Shown: positions 49,245 to 57,361, numbered from the stretch's first letter. The stretch is DNA of 64,000 nucleotides from Pseudomonadota bacterium (GCA_021800795.1 JAJYYO010000012.1:22220-86219); one strand, 5' to 3'. Notes: a model not told the origin generated them from the sequence alone. Translations and numbers: made by a program.

Positions 49245-51046
49245 TTTTCAGCTCCCGGCGTTTTATCGGTCAACTCCTGAACTGTCACTTCGAATGACTC
49301 AGGAGACAAACCCTTGCACCAGCGCTGCCACATGATGCGCAAGGCGCGTTCCAGACCTGCGGCGATGAGTCCAGGTTGCCCTATGGCGGACTGTGCAAAT
49401 CGCTCCCGCAATACGGAGCGAAGATCGGAGAGTAAACTCAAATTGTCGGCCCATACTGAGCCTCGAATAATGAAATCTTGCGCATCATGGGCGACAAACG
49501 CTTCAAGGCCAACATGACCGAGAATGCAGGCCCCCGACCTGCCCGCTGCTGTGCTGCCCGCCAGCGTCAGTGTTGGAACGCCCATCCAAAGCGCATGAAA
49601 AGTCGTCGTGCCTCCATTATAGGGAAACGTGTCCAGGCAGACGTCCATCTGGTGATGCAGGTTCAGGTAGGTATTCATGTCGCTACGCGCATGGAAACTC
49701 AGTCGATCTCGTATAACGCCTTCCTGTTCAAACCATTCGATCAGCGTATCGTATTTTCCCTTCTCAGGCATGCCCGCCAGCACCATGCGTGAATCGGGCA
49801 GGGCGCGCAGCAGTTGCGACCACAGGGCGATGACTGGCTGGCTGATTTTGTTGATTCGGTTAAAGCTGCCGAAGGTCAGGTAATTGTTCTTCAGTGCGGG
49901 CAAAGTGTTGACCAGTGGTGCATGCTCGCTTGGCAAGAATGGTGCGATTGCCGGAAGATGAACGATTTTTTCCTTGAGTTGGCTATCGAACTTGCCGATA
50001 GGCAGGGCATGAATATCTGTCAGGTAATAGTCCATGGCAGACAGCCCTGTTGTGCCCGGATACCCCATCCAGCTGATCTGTACAGGTGCCGGTTTTCGAG
50101 CAAAGGTCAGCAGGCGGTTGTGGCCGGTGTGGCCGGATAGATCAATCAGAATATCGATGTTGTCCGCCTGGATTTTTTTTGCCAGCGCAATATCAGATAA
50201 ACCCATAACCGGATTCCAGTGCGCAAAATATCCCTTCAAACGCTGGCTGACAGTATCTTCAATGGTATGGTTATGGTACGCGTGCAGTGATAACTGCGGA
50301 TTTTTCTTCAGATGCGTCAGCACCGGTTCGATAAAGGTGGCGACCGCATGGTTGCGTAAATCGCCGGACACAAATCCAACCTGCAAACAGCGCTGCGGAT
50401 TCCGGGAATTGCCATGCTTCGGCCATTTCTCTCGTAGCGGCGCTTCGAAGTATTCGCCGAAGCGGCAGTGTTCGGCAAACAATGTTTTTGCATCGACATT
50501 GACATTGTGACTGCGACTGAAAAGCAGGTTGCTGTAACCAGCGGCATCGTCGGGTTTAAGCTCCAGTCCGCGACGGTAGCTGGCTTCGCCTTCATCTTGC
50601 CTGCCTGAAATTGCAAGAACAAGACCCAGGTTAAGATGCGCTGTAGCGTAATCCGGTTTGATCTGTAGCGCCCGCTGAAAACTCGATATGGCATCATCAG
50701 GATCAAGGTACATTGTGGCGCAACCCAGGTTGTAATGCGCCTCGGCATCATCGGGTGAGAGCTCAACAGCTTTTTTTAAAGCAGGCATTCCGTCCTTCTC
50801 CAATGTGCGGAGAAAAACCCCGAGCATCTTCCATGCCAGCCCGGAATCAGGATATTGGGCTGCCAGCAACTGCGCCTGCTTTTCCATTTTTTCATGATGA
50901 CCGGCGTTGAATAGGGCGACAACCTGATTGACTTCGGCAGTTGTCGGGTCTTTGCTCAGCGGGGCAGCTTTGACCTGGCAGCATTTCTTGAATTTTTTTC
51001 CGCTGCCGCAAGGACAGGGATCATTTCTTTCCGGTTTCACATTCAT
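49241..51046 (-). CDS. SEC-C / TPR / O-GlcNAc-transferase-like (SPINDLY, GT41) protein glycosyltransferase
   Basis: 601 residues from MNVKPERND, with GAGAAAG right before the ATG. An N-terminal SEC-C zinc motif (PCPCGSGKKFKKCC, Cys11, Cys13, Cys22, Cys23) is followed by about five TPRs (50-190, e.g. AEAHYNLGCATMYLDPDD, ATAHLNLGLVLAISGRQDE) and a GT41 catalytic region: QVGFVSGDLRNHAV, DILIDLSGHTGHNRL, PAPVQISWMGYPGTTG, LTFGSFNRINKI, and LDTFPYNGGTTTFHALWMGVPTLTLAG. It would transfer the island's sugar onto Ser or Thr of flagellin. Position directly above the filament genes supports this. It is the first gene of the leftward modification operon. Confidence 0.9.
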   Translation of the reverse strand: MNVKPERNDPCPCGSGKKFKKCCQVKAAPLSKDPTTAEVNQVVALFNAGHHEKMEKQAQLLAAQYPDSGLAWKMLGVFLRTLEKDGMPALKKAVELSPDDAEAHYNLGCATMYLDPDDAISSFQRALQIKPDYATAHLNLGLVLAISGRQDEGEASYRRGLELKPDDAAGYSNLLFSRSHNVNVDAKTLFAEHCRFGEYFEAPLREKWPKHGNSRNPQRCLQVGFVSGDLRNHAVATFIEPVLTHLKKNPQLSLHAYHNHTIEDTVSQRLKGYFAHWNPVMGLSDIALAKKIQADNIDILIDLSGHTGHNRLLTFARKPAPVQISWMGYPGTTGLSAMDYYLTDIHALPIGKFDSQLKEKIVHLPAIAPFLPSEHAPLVNTLPALKNNYLTFGSFNRINKISQPVIALWSQLLRALPDSRMVLAGMPEKGKYDTLIEWFEQEGVIRDRLSFHARSDMNTYLNLHHQMDVCLDTFPYNGGTTTFHALWMGVPTLTLAGSTAAGRSGACILGHVGLEAFVAHDAQDFIIRGSVWADNLSLLSDLRSVLRERFAQSAIGQPGLIAAGLERALRIMWQRWCKGLSPESFEVTVQELTDKTPGAEK

Positions 51047-51118
51047 CTTTCTCGATTGCCGAATTAAAGGCAGTTCGTCATCGCCAGAAACAAACGAGTC
51101 CCGACTCACGACTAATGT

Positions 51119-51871
51119 CTAGTCTTTGACTTTGGTGCGCTGCATGGCGGTGACATAGCGTTGCAACAGAATGGTGGATGCTCCGTCAAGGTCTTTGAAT
51201 TCACAGCCGGCGCGCCGCACGGTTTCGCCATCGGGAGTGGAGATGACAACCAGATTTTTTACCTCTATGGTGCCGGTAAATTCACCTGCTTCAAGCAGGT
51301 CTATCTTGCAGTTCTTATAGCTCTGCCCGGGAATCAGCATGGTTTCCTGTTCTGCGCAGGTAAGCCCCACGCCGCCGCCACTGATGTCCATGATGGTGAC
51401 GCCATGAGGTTGACGTTTGTCGGATTGCTGGTCGGGAATGACGCAAAGCAGGGGGTGTGAAACGGGTGTGGTCAGCCGATAGTATTCACGGCGCTGCAGG
51501 CGGTAAAGGTTCTGCGGGAAGGGCAGGAAAAATGCGGGCTGGCCCTGATAGGTAGCTGCAGCGGCCTGGTCGGAGACGAACTGTACCTTGACTTGAGCAA
51601 GTGAGCTGACAAAAATCAGTTTTTTGCTTTCCAGTATTCGCTCATTTTCCCGTGATTTCTGGCTTTGTTCCAGCCACAGACCTGATGCATCCACGCCCAG
51701 CAGGGTTGTCAAAATAAAGTCATTCGCTTCAGAATAGTAGAGCGCGATGCGCGAACTGCTTTTTACGATGTTTTGTAAAACAAACTCGATTTCGCGGGCC
51801 GCAGTGATGCGGTACTGATCATCCTTGCCGCTGGTGAGGATTTCAATTTTTAACGGAATGTCTTTTTCCAT
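51119..51871 (-). CDS. ycgR: PilZ-domain flagellar brake protein (YcgR-like)
   Basis: 250 residues: an N-terminal YcgR_2-like domain (1-115) and a C-terminal PilZ domain (about 120-245). The cyclic-di-GMP motif is complete: LYRLQRREYYRLTTP provides RxxxR and DISGGGVGL provides DxSxxG. In enterobacteria YcgR bound to cyclic di-GMP slows the flagellar motor. Here it lies beside the filament genes, 72 bp beyond the glycosyltransferase start on the same strand, and it would read the cyclic di-GMP made by the GGDEF proteins elsewhere in the window. That link is inferred. Confidence 0.9.
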   Translation of the reverse strand: MEKDIPLKIEILTSGKDDQYRITAAREIEFVLQNIVKSSSRIALYYSEANDFILTTLLGVDASGLWLEQSQKSRENERILESKKLIFVSSLAQVKVQFVSDQAAAATYQGQPAFFLPFPQNLYRLQRREYYRLTTPVSHPLLCVIPDQQSDKRQPHGVTIMDISGGGVGLTCAEQETMLIPGQSYKNCKIDLLEAGEFTGTIEVKNLVVISTPDGETVRRAGCEFKDLDGASTILLQRYVTAMQRTKVKD

Positions 51872-51916
51872 ACTGTTGCGACCACTTTATGAAGATTGTC
51901 GCATATGATAACAAAA

Positions 51917-52207
51917 TTAAAGCTTGTCTATCGGTGGAAAAGCGTGGGGTTTCTCGTGCTCCAGACGATATAGCCAGGCCAATAGTTCGGCGACAGCCAA
52001 ATAAAGTTGCGGTGGAATTTGCTGATCCAGTTCCACTTGCATCAACATTCCCACCAAATCTGCGGATTCATGCACGTAAACCCCGTTCAGTTTTGCGCGT
52101 TCGATAATGGCCTGGGCGATCAGGCCGCGCCCCTTTGCGACAACTTTGGGGGCGCCGGCGCCTTGACCATAGGCCAGGGCTACCGCGACTTGTCGGGCCG
52201 TTGTCAT
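51917..52207 (-). CDS. FlhB C-terminal-domain-like protein
   Basis: 96 residues that match only the cytoplasmic C-terminal domain of the flagellar export switch protein FlhB: VAVALAYGQGAGAPKVVAKGRGLIAQAI, then AKLNGVYVHESADLVGMLMQVELDQQIPPQLYLAVAELLAWLYRLE. The NPTH autocleavage site of true FlhB is absent. The start ATG overlaps the fliK-like stop by 4 bp. Small FlhB-like proteins next to a FliK are known in several betaproteobacteria. They are thought to replace or tune the FlhB-FliK substrate switch. Confidence 0.85.
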   Translation of the reverse strand: MTTARQVAVALAYGQGAGAPKVVAKGRGLIAQAIIERAKLNGVYVHESADLVGMLMQVELDQQIPPQLYLAVAELLAWLYRLEHEKPHAFPPIDKL

Positions 52208-53439
52208 GTCTTTTCGATCAGTGCGCCGGCCAGCGGGATGCCTGCATCCTTCATGGACAGGGCGAGACCCGGCAGTTGCCGGTTGAGCAGTTCGACAGAA
52301 GCGGCGTTTGCTGCGTGCAGGGTGAGTTTGATTCCGCCCTGGCCGAATATCAGGCGGGCGTGTACATCGCCCAGCCTGGGCAGGGCGAGTTCCATTTCGG
52401 TGCTCCACTGGCGCTCATCAGGCAGCAGTGGCCGATGTTCCGGTTCCCCCTGGATTTCCCACTGCATCTGCTGGCCGGGCCAGACCTGACCTGTCCAGGT
52501 GAGTTGATGGGTCTCCAGCGCATGCAGTTGCTGCTGCACCAGCGGCAGCAGCTCCCTGGCAATAGGCAAGTCCGTTTTGTCCGGTTGCAAAGCGGAAGAT
52601 GCGGCATTCGTTTGAGTATCCGCCTGCTGCGCGGATCCGGCAGGTGTATTGTCGCGAATTAACTGGTTTTGCGGTTCGATCAGAAGTTGTGCGGTACTGC
52701 GTTCGCCTGCCACCCATTGCGCCTGATGGGATTCGTAAAACAGGCCGCTGTTGGCCAGTGCATCGCGCAGACCGGCGGCCAGTTGCTTGCTGTCCGGGGC
52801 GGAATTCGCTGTCTGCCACACGGCGCGGCCCGAGGTCGATTCGATGAGGGTTCTGGCAAGCGGCAGATCGACCAGATTGGAGAGCAGGCGCGAGGTGGAG
52901 CTGATCTGGTCGGCAGTGGCGATCGGTGTGGTCGATGCTAAAAAACTTAACGTCAGGCGCGGACTTGCGGATTCAACCTTCAATGTAATGACATTGCCGA
53001 CTTTTAACTGGCCCGGCAATTGCATCTGCAATGTTTGTCCTGCCACCAGCACTTTGAATAATCCCGGGCTTACCTGTTCCTGTATGGTTGCCTGTAACTG
53101 CTGACCGGGTTCGAGTTTGCTGAACTGACCTGGTAACTGTATTTGTACAGATTGCCCCGCAATTTCGACTTTGAACAATCCAGGGCTTATTTGTTCACGC
53201 AGGGTTGCCTGAATTTGCTGGCCGGGTCCGAGTTTGCTGAACTGACCGGGTAGCTGCATTTGTATAGTTTGACCAGCAACTTCAACTTTGAATATTCCCG
53301 GGCTTATTTGTTCACGAAGGGTGGCCTGGATTTGCTGACCTGGTTCGAGCTTGCCCACAGGATTGTTCTCAGCGATGATCAGCGGTTTTGCGGATCGGGA
53401 GAGTGCCTGCAGACTGCTGATCAGATTGGCGGGCAGCAT
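52204..53439 (-). CDS. fliK: FliK-like hook-length control protein
   Basis: 411 residues. A long N-terminal region with three tandem 39-residue repeats (30-68, 69-107, 108-146; unit core PGQQIQATLREQISPG and VAGQTIQMQLPGQFS) precedes the FliK C-terminal T3S4 domain (about 285-400, with VWPGQQMQWEIQGEPEHR, LPRLGDVHARLIFGQGGIKLTLHAANA, PGLALSMKDAGIPL). In flagella FliK measures hook length and switches FlhB specificity from hook to filament export. Here the gene sits among filament genes and overlaps a FlhB-like gene, so it may act on the filament side. Start at 53439. No strong ribosome site is seen. Confidence 0.82.
   Translation of the reverse strand: MLPANLISSLQALSRSAKPLIIAENNPVGKLEPGQQIQATLREQISPGIFKVEVAGQTIQMQLPGQFSKLGPGQQIQATLREQISPGLFKVEIAGQSVQIQLPGQFSKLEPGQQLQATIQEQVSPGLFKVLVAGQTLQMQLPGQLKVGNVITLKVESASPRLTLSFLASTTPIATADQISSTSRLLSNLVDLPLARTLIESTSGRAVWQTANSAPDSKQLAAGLRDALANSGLFYESHQAQWVAGERSTAQLLIEPQNQLIRDNTPAGSAQQADTQTNAASSALQPDKTDLPIARELLPLVQQQLHALETHQLTWTGQVWPGQQMQWEIQGEPEHRPLLPDERQWSTEMELALPRLGDVHARLIFGQGGIKLTLHAANAASVELLNRQLPGLALSMKDAGIPLAGALIEKT
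53002..53352 (-). repeat. Three tandem 117-bp repeats inside fliK
   Basis: Codons 30-146 of the FliK-like gene are three direct repeats of 39 codons. At DNA level the first two are nearly identical (TTGTTCACGCAGGGTTGCC and TTGTTCACGAAGGGTGGCC units), the third more diverged. Such repeats can expand or contract by slippage and would change protein length by multiples of 39 residues without a frameshift. Confidence 0.85.
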
Positions 53440-53484
53440 AAGGTTTTAAAGTCCAAAGCAGGGGTAATTCATGAGTCTCCCTGT

Positions 53485-53802
53485 TTACTTGGCGCCGTAG
53501 TATGCCCTGTTCAGGCGTTGTTCCTGTTGATTGCTCTGCATGATGTCTTTCAGCTGCCTCATCCAGTTCTGCGTGTTGCTGCGTATTTCGGCATCGTCCG
53601 CGAGGATTTTCCTCAGAAGTTGTACGATGCGCAACCGGCTTGTTTCATCGGGAGGTTCATCAGCCGATGCCATGCCGGCAACGCGAAGATTCAGTTGCTG
53701 TTCAAGAGAGATCAGTCTGTTCCATTCTCCCCGATCTGCGGCACTGCGCATCTGACCTGTCAGGGTGGCGAGAAACTCGTAATCGTTGAGAGACGCGCTC
53801 AT
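53485..53802 (-). CDS. fliT: Flagellar chaperone FliT
   Basis: 105 residues, all helical, with the FliT pattern: DYEFLATLTGQMRSAADRGEWNRLISLEQQ at the start and a C-terminal DAEIRSNTQNWMRQLKDIMQSNQQEQRLNRAYY. FliT keeps the cap protein FliD soluble before export and in some bacteria also controls FlhDC. AAGAGG precedes the ATG by 11 bases. It starts 6 bp after the fliS stop. It lies in the expected fliD-fliS-fliT order. Confidence 0.85.
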   Translation of the reverse strand: MSASLNDYEFLATLTGQMRSAADRGEWNRLISLEQQLNLRVAGMASADEPPDETSRLRIVQLLRKILADDAEIRSNTQNWMRQLKDIMQSNQQEQRLNRAYYGAK

Positions 53803-53807
53803 GTTCG

Positions 53808-54260
53808 TTAGCCTCTTGCGTAAACCAGTTGCTCAGGCTTAACGGATTGCACGGCAGGTGTGCCGGTCATGAGGCCAGGCTGGCGTATGCTCTCCCATGC
53901 TTCTTTCAATTCGCCCAGCAAACGGGCTACTTCGTCCAGCGCTTCCATGTCGCTGTTGATATTGGCGAACAGCAGTCGATGGCTCATGTATTCATACAGT
54001 GCGGACAGGTTAAGCGCCAGGTCGCCGCCGACTTCCTTGTCGAGACTGAGATTCAATCCGTTGTTGATGATCTTGATCGCATGGGAGATGGCTTTGCCAC
54101 GAGCGGGAATGTCGCGGCGCAGGATACTGTTTTTTGCGTTGGCTATGGCCAGCAGCGCGCCCTGATAAAGCATGGAAATCAGCTTGTGCGGATCGGCCGA
54201 AGTGACGCCTGAATCAATACCGACATTGTTATATGCTTTGATTGCGGCAGCTGAGCTCAT
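53808..54260 (-). CDS. fliS: Flagellin chaperone FliS
   Basis: 150 residues. Binds the C terminus of flagellin in the cytosol and hands it to the export gate. Family features: AYNNVGIDSGVTSADPHKLISMLYQGALLAIANAK (about 9-43, split here as AYNNVGIDSG and ADPHKLISMLYQGAL) and LNLSALYEYMSHRLLFANINSDMEALDEVARLLGELKEAW. The mature family length is about 125-150. It is 10 bp downstream of fliD and just upstream of fliT. Confidence 0.93.
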   Translation of the reverse strand: MSSAAAIKAYNNVGIDSGVTSADPHKLISMLYQGALLAIANAKNSILRRDIPARGKAISHAIKIINNGLNLSLDKEVGGDLALNLSALYEYMSHRLLFANINSDMEALDEVARLLGELKEAWESIRQPGLMTGTPAVQSVKPEQLVYARG

Positions 54261-54270
54261 GATGGAATCC

Positions 54271-56280
54271 TTATAGTTTGGAGAGTTGCTGGGTTAAAAA
54301 GGCGCTGGTGCTGTTCATGGCGGTCATCATGTTGTTCAGCGCGGTATATTGGGCCGTGTAGAGCGCCTGCTTGGCAACCAGACCCTGTTGCAGTGCCGTG
54401 ATCTGATTTGTGACATCCGAGATGTTGGTGTTGAGCTCATTCGTGCTGGATGTGAGCGAACCCGTGCTGGAGACTACCGAGGTGAGATAATTGTTAAGCG
54501 TATAGGCATAGCCCTGTGAATAGCTGACCGTGCCGCGCGCGCCCAGTGCACCACCCGACACCAGCATGGACAAACCCTGTGAATTGCCGCTCGAAGAGGT
54601 AAGCAGTTGCCCGATGCCGGTTGCACTGGCTCCGTTGATGGTGCCTGCCACGTTCACTCCCTGCGTCGAAATTGCCGTGCCGAAAATATTGCTCAGACCG
54701 TTGCCGCCGGTCGCGATCACGCTGGATGTCGAGCCGTAGCTGTTGGAGGTAACGCTGATGTCGCCGGCGCCATTGACCGTGGCGGAAACGGCGACGCCCG
54801 CAGCAGACAACACGCTCGATCCGTTGATCTGGGCTTGCACGGCGGCGGTCAGCGCCTGCGTGCTGGCATAGGTTCCCGGGGGGAGTGTAATTGTCGCGTT
54901 GGTCCCGTCGATATTCATGTTCAGGGTGTCGTTTGCGCCTGCCGTGATGGTCAGACTCGGTGCCGCCGTGCCTGTCTCATTGCCTTGTGTGGCGAGTTGC
55001 GTAATGTTTACCGGATAGGTGCCCGGTTGCGTGCTGCTGTTGTAGGCGTTGTAGGTGATCAGGCTGTCTGTGGCGCTGCCTGTGGGGGCAAACAGGCCGG
55101 CGACACTGGAAAAATTGTTCGTCAGGGCAGATGAGAGCATGGTGCTGTTGATGGCCAGCGTGCCGTCATGCTGAAAAGTGACGCCGATTTGTGCCAGGTT
55201 GTTCAATGAACCGGTACTCGTGGCCGGCGTGTTCAGCAAGCCGTTCAGATCGGATTGCATGTTAAGGACGGCAAGGTTGCCCTGTAAGACCGCTGCGGTC
55301 TTCGTTGAAGCATTATAGGCGGTCAGCGATGTCAGCGTTGTTTTCAGCGCGTTGTAGGCGGTCACGAAACTGTTCACGTTCTTGGTGACGGTGGCGGTGT
55401 CCGGTGCGATCGTCAGCGTTACCGGCGTTGCGGAAGGCTTGGTGAGGTTCACCGTCACGCCGGGAATGATGTCCGACACGGTGTTGGTAGCCTTGCTCAC
55501 CGCGATGCCGTTGACGGTCAGGTTCGCATTGAGCGCGGCAAGAGACTGGTTCAGATTCTGTCCCGTCGTCGAGGTCGGATTATAAGCCAGCAGGGAGCTC
55601 ACAGTCGCGTCCCCCGACACTGCAATGCTCATGCTGTTGGCTACGCCGGTATTGCTTGATGTCAATACCAGACGGTAAGGCGTGGCGCTGCCGTCATTGA
55701 TGATGCTGGCGGTCACCCCTATGCCTGCGGCATTGATCGCATCGCGTATGCCTTGCAGCGAATTATTGGTGCTGTTGATGGTGACCGTCTTGATCCCGTT
55801 TCCGTTGGGGGTAAAAGTGGTGCCGGCGCCGTATGTGCCGTTGGTTGCCGTGCCGGTGATGGTGCCGAAATTGAACGACAGGGTGGTGGCAGCGCCCGTG
55901 CCTATCGGTGCGGACAGGCTGGTTTGTCCGGCAGCCACCAGATTCTGCGCCTGCGCCAGGTTGCCGACTGTGAGCGAATAGCTGCCCGGCGCCGCACTGG
56001 TCAGGGCGGTAGCCGACAGCACGGTGGGATCGGATGCGGTGGCGGTGACCGCCTGAAAGCTGCTGGCGCTGTTTAGTGTCGACAGCGCAGTCTGGAAGGT
56101 GGAAACTGCGCTTTGTATCTGGCCGAAGGCGGTCAGTTTTGCCTGATAGGCGGTGGTGACCGTCTGCAGGGCTGTGATCGGATATTGCTCTGTTGTCATC
56201 AACTGACTGACGAGGAGCGGCACGTTGATGACGCTGGTGCCTATCGCGGGTGCGGTACTGACGCTGGACGTGGATGACAT
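54271..56280 (-). CDS. fliD: Flagellar filament cap protein FliD
   Basis: 669 residues, longer than the 450-500 of many FliD. Conserved N terminus (VINVPLLVSQLMTTEQYPITALQTV) and C terminus (SSTGSLTSSTNELNTNISDVTNQITALQQ, and ALNNMMTAMNSTSAFLTQQLSKL) form the coiled-coil legs. The middle carries extra Ala/Thr/Ser-rich domains (FliD_C and flagellin-IN-like pieces, e.g. TVNGIAVSKATNTVSDIIPGVTVNL). Extra domains on the cap are surface-exposed, like the enlarged middle of this organism's flagellin. GAGGA is 10 bases before the ATG. It is the first gene of fliD-fliS-fliT. Confidence 0.93.
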   Translation of the reverse strand: MSSTSSVSTAPAIGTSVINVPLLVSQLMTTEQYPITALQTVTTAYQAKLTAFGQIQSAVSTFQTALSTLNSASSFQAVTATASDPTVLSATALTSAAPGSYSLTVGNLAQAQNLVAAGQTSLSAPIGTGAATTLSFNFGTITGTATNGTYGAGTTFTPNGNGIKTVTINSTNNSLQGIRDAINAAGIGVTASIINDGSATPYRLVLTSSNTGVANSMSIAVSGDATVSSLLAYNPTSTTGQNLNQSLAALNANLTVNGIAVSKATNTVSDIIPGVTVNLTKPSATPVTLTIAPDTATVTKNVNSFVTAYNALKTTLTSLTAYNASTKTAAVLQGNLAVLNMQSDLNGLLNTPATSTGSLNNLAQIGVTFQHDGTLAINSTMLSSALTNNFSSVAGLFAPTGSATDSLITYNAYNSSTQPGTYPVNITQLATQGNETGTAAPSLTITAGANDTLNMNIDGTNATITLPPGTYASTQALTAAVQAQINGSSVLSAAGVAVSATVNGAGDISVTSNSYGSTSSVIATGGNGLSNIFGTAISTQGVNVAGTINGASATGIGQLLTSSSGNSQGLSMLVSGGALGARGTVSYSQGYAYTLNNYLTSVVSSTGSLTSSTNELNTNISDVTNQITALQQGLVAKQALYTAQYTALNNMMTAMNSTSAFLTQQLSKL

Positions 56281-56405
56281 GATGTTTGTCCTCGGTATGT
56301 TGCTGATTAAATCTTCAGAGTGTCTGGTGGATACTTTCCGTGGACTTTATCCACCCTGCCTGATTTGCTTTTTTTCAATTATCAATTATCAATTATTCAT
56401 TGTCC

Positions 56406-56831
56406 TTACGCTTGCTGTGTGATCAGCAGGCCAAGCGCAGTCGGTACGGACGCCCTCGATAACGTTGCCTGTTGCAGTTGCTCCTGCATGAGCCCGATGG
56501 CTTTTGAGATATCCAGCATCTGCTGGGTGGGGAACTGACCGATCACAGCGCCGGTTTTGGTATCCATCAGTTTAACCACGGTCTGTTTTGTTGCAGTATC
56601 CACGCTGAATTCCAGGCCTTTGCCGGACATGGACTGATTGGTGTTCTGTACCGCACTTCGCAACTGGGCTGTAGATGGCTCTGTCAACGGTGCTGCCGTT
56701 GGCGTTGCCGCTTGTGCTACCGGCGGTGCTACCGGCGGCATCTGAACCTCGGGGTTTGCAGCTACAAGCGTCCCGCTGCCTGCGCTCATGGCCGGCTGGG
56801 GTGCTGCATTGCTGGTATTCTGGATGAGCAT
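56406..56831 (-). CDS. flaG: FlaG family protein
   Basis: 141 residues from MLIQNTSNAAPQP, with AGGAGAGG just before the ATG. A Pro/Ala-rich first half is followed by the FlaG core GKGLEFSVDTATKQTVVKLMDTKTGAVIGQFPTQQMLDISKAIGLM (about 75-120, quoted in parts: LEFSVDTATKQTVVKLMD and IGQFPTQQMLDISKAI). FlaG affects filament length in Vibrio and Campylobacter and usually sits between fliC and fliD as here. The fliC-flaG spacer of 530 bp is unusually long because of the repeat and MITE it contains. Confidence 0.9.
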   Translation of the reverse strand: MLIQNTSNAAPQPAMSAGSGTLVAANPEVQMPPVAPPVAQAATPTAAPLTEPSTAQLRSAVQNTNQSMSGKGLEFSVDTATKQTVVKLMDTKTGAVIGQFPTQQMLDISKAIGLMQEQLQQATLSRASVPTALGLLITQQA

Positions 56832-56929
56832 TTTGCCTCTCCTTTGATTAACATTAACCAAATAATCGATTGATAAAACAGCTAAGTATCGGACTAAAGT
56901 GCGATGAGTCTGCACCTAAGCCGCTGCTA

Positions 56930-57020
56930 ATAGGCCGTCATTCCGGCCTGCCTGTCGGCAGACAGGCTTAGGCCTGAAAACGAGCCAGTATGGCGAAGTT
57001 TCGAGGAACGGCCATCCAGC
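56930..57020. repeat. Dispersed hairpin repeat, also present at 63.7 kb
   Basis: The region has GCCTGTC / GACAGGC (a 7-bp stem with a 4-nt loop, about 56951-56968) and the 17-mer GTTTCGAGGAACGGCCA at 56998-57014. The identical 17-mer recurs at 63731-63747, flanked there by GGCCG/CGGCC arms. It looks like a REP-type intergenic repeat. Confidence 0.65.
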
Positions 57021-57049
57021 CAGCAAACGGACATGGCGGGTATTACTAA

Positions 57050-57276
57050 GGAGCCGCTGATTTATTCGTCTTCCCCGCAAAAGCGTGGAACCAGCGCCTT
57101 TATTTAACTGGGTTCCCGCCTGATGAAACAACTAAGTATTGACTAAGCAATCAAAAAACGATTGCCAAGTCACTACTTATACGCGGGATAAACAGAATCT
57201 TGGCTGGCGTCTTTTACCAGCTTAGATAATGTTTAGTCGCCTCATCAACGACAAAACCGAATAAATCAGCGGTTCC
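57050..57276. mobile_element. 227-bp MITE with 19-bp terminal inverted repeats
   Basis: The left end GGAGCCGCTGATTTATTCG (57050-57068) and the right end (57258-57276, the reverse complement of GGAACCGCTGATTTATTCG) match at 18 of 19 bases. CTAA lies directly outside both ends (57046-57049 and 57277-57280), the target duplication expected of IS5-type transposition. The interior has no reading frame longer than a few dozen codons, so it must be moved by a transposase in trans. Confidence 0.85.
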
Positions 57277-57304
57277 CTAACGCTAATACTTGCCATGCGC
57301 GCTT

Positions 57305-57343
57305 AAAAATCCCGCCCGGTATTTTATATAAATTCCGGACGGG
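57305..57343 (-). terminator. Rho-independent terminator of fliC
   Basis: Read leftwards, CCCGTCCGG and CCGGGCGGG pair over 9 bp (one G-T pair) around a 15-nt A/T loop and are followed by ATTTTTAAG. It starts 19 bp after the fliC stop. It explains why the highly expressed flagellin transcript need not run into flaG. Confidence 0.88.
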
Positions 57344-57361
57344 ACAGTTGCACTTTTAAGC

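Noticed and set aside
53002..53352. Regular repeats considered as a CRISPR array
   Set aside because: Repeats are 117 bp, directly adjacent without spacers, and code for protein repeats in fliK.
56281..56405. Inverted repeat GTGGATA / TATCCAC and three AATTATC units between flaG and fliD, considered as a sigma-54 or sigma-28 promoter of fliD
   Set aside because: No -24/-12 GG-GC pair and no GCCGATAA-like -10 at proper spacing. It could be a weak hairpin only.
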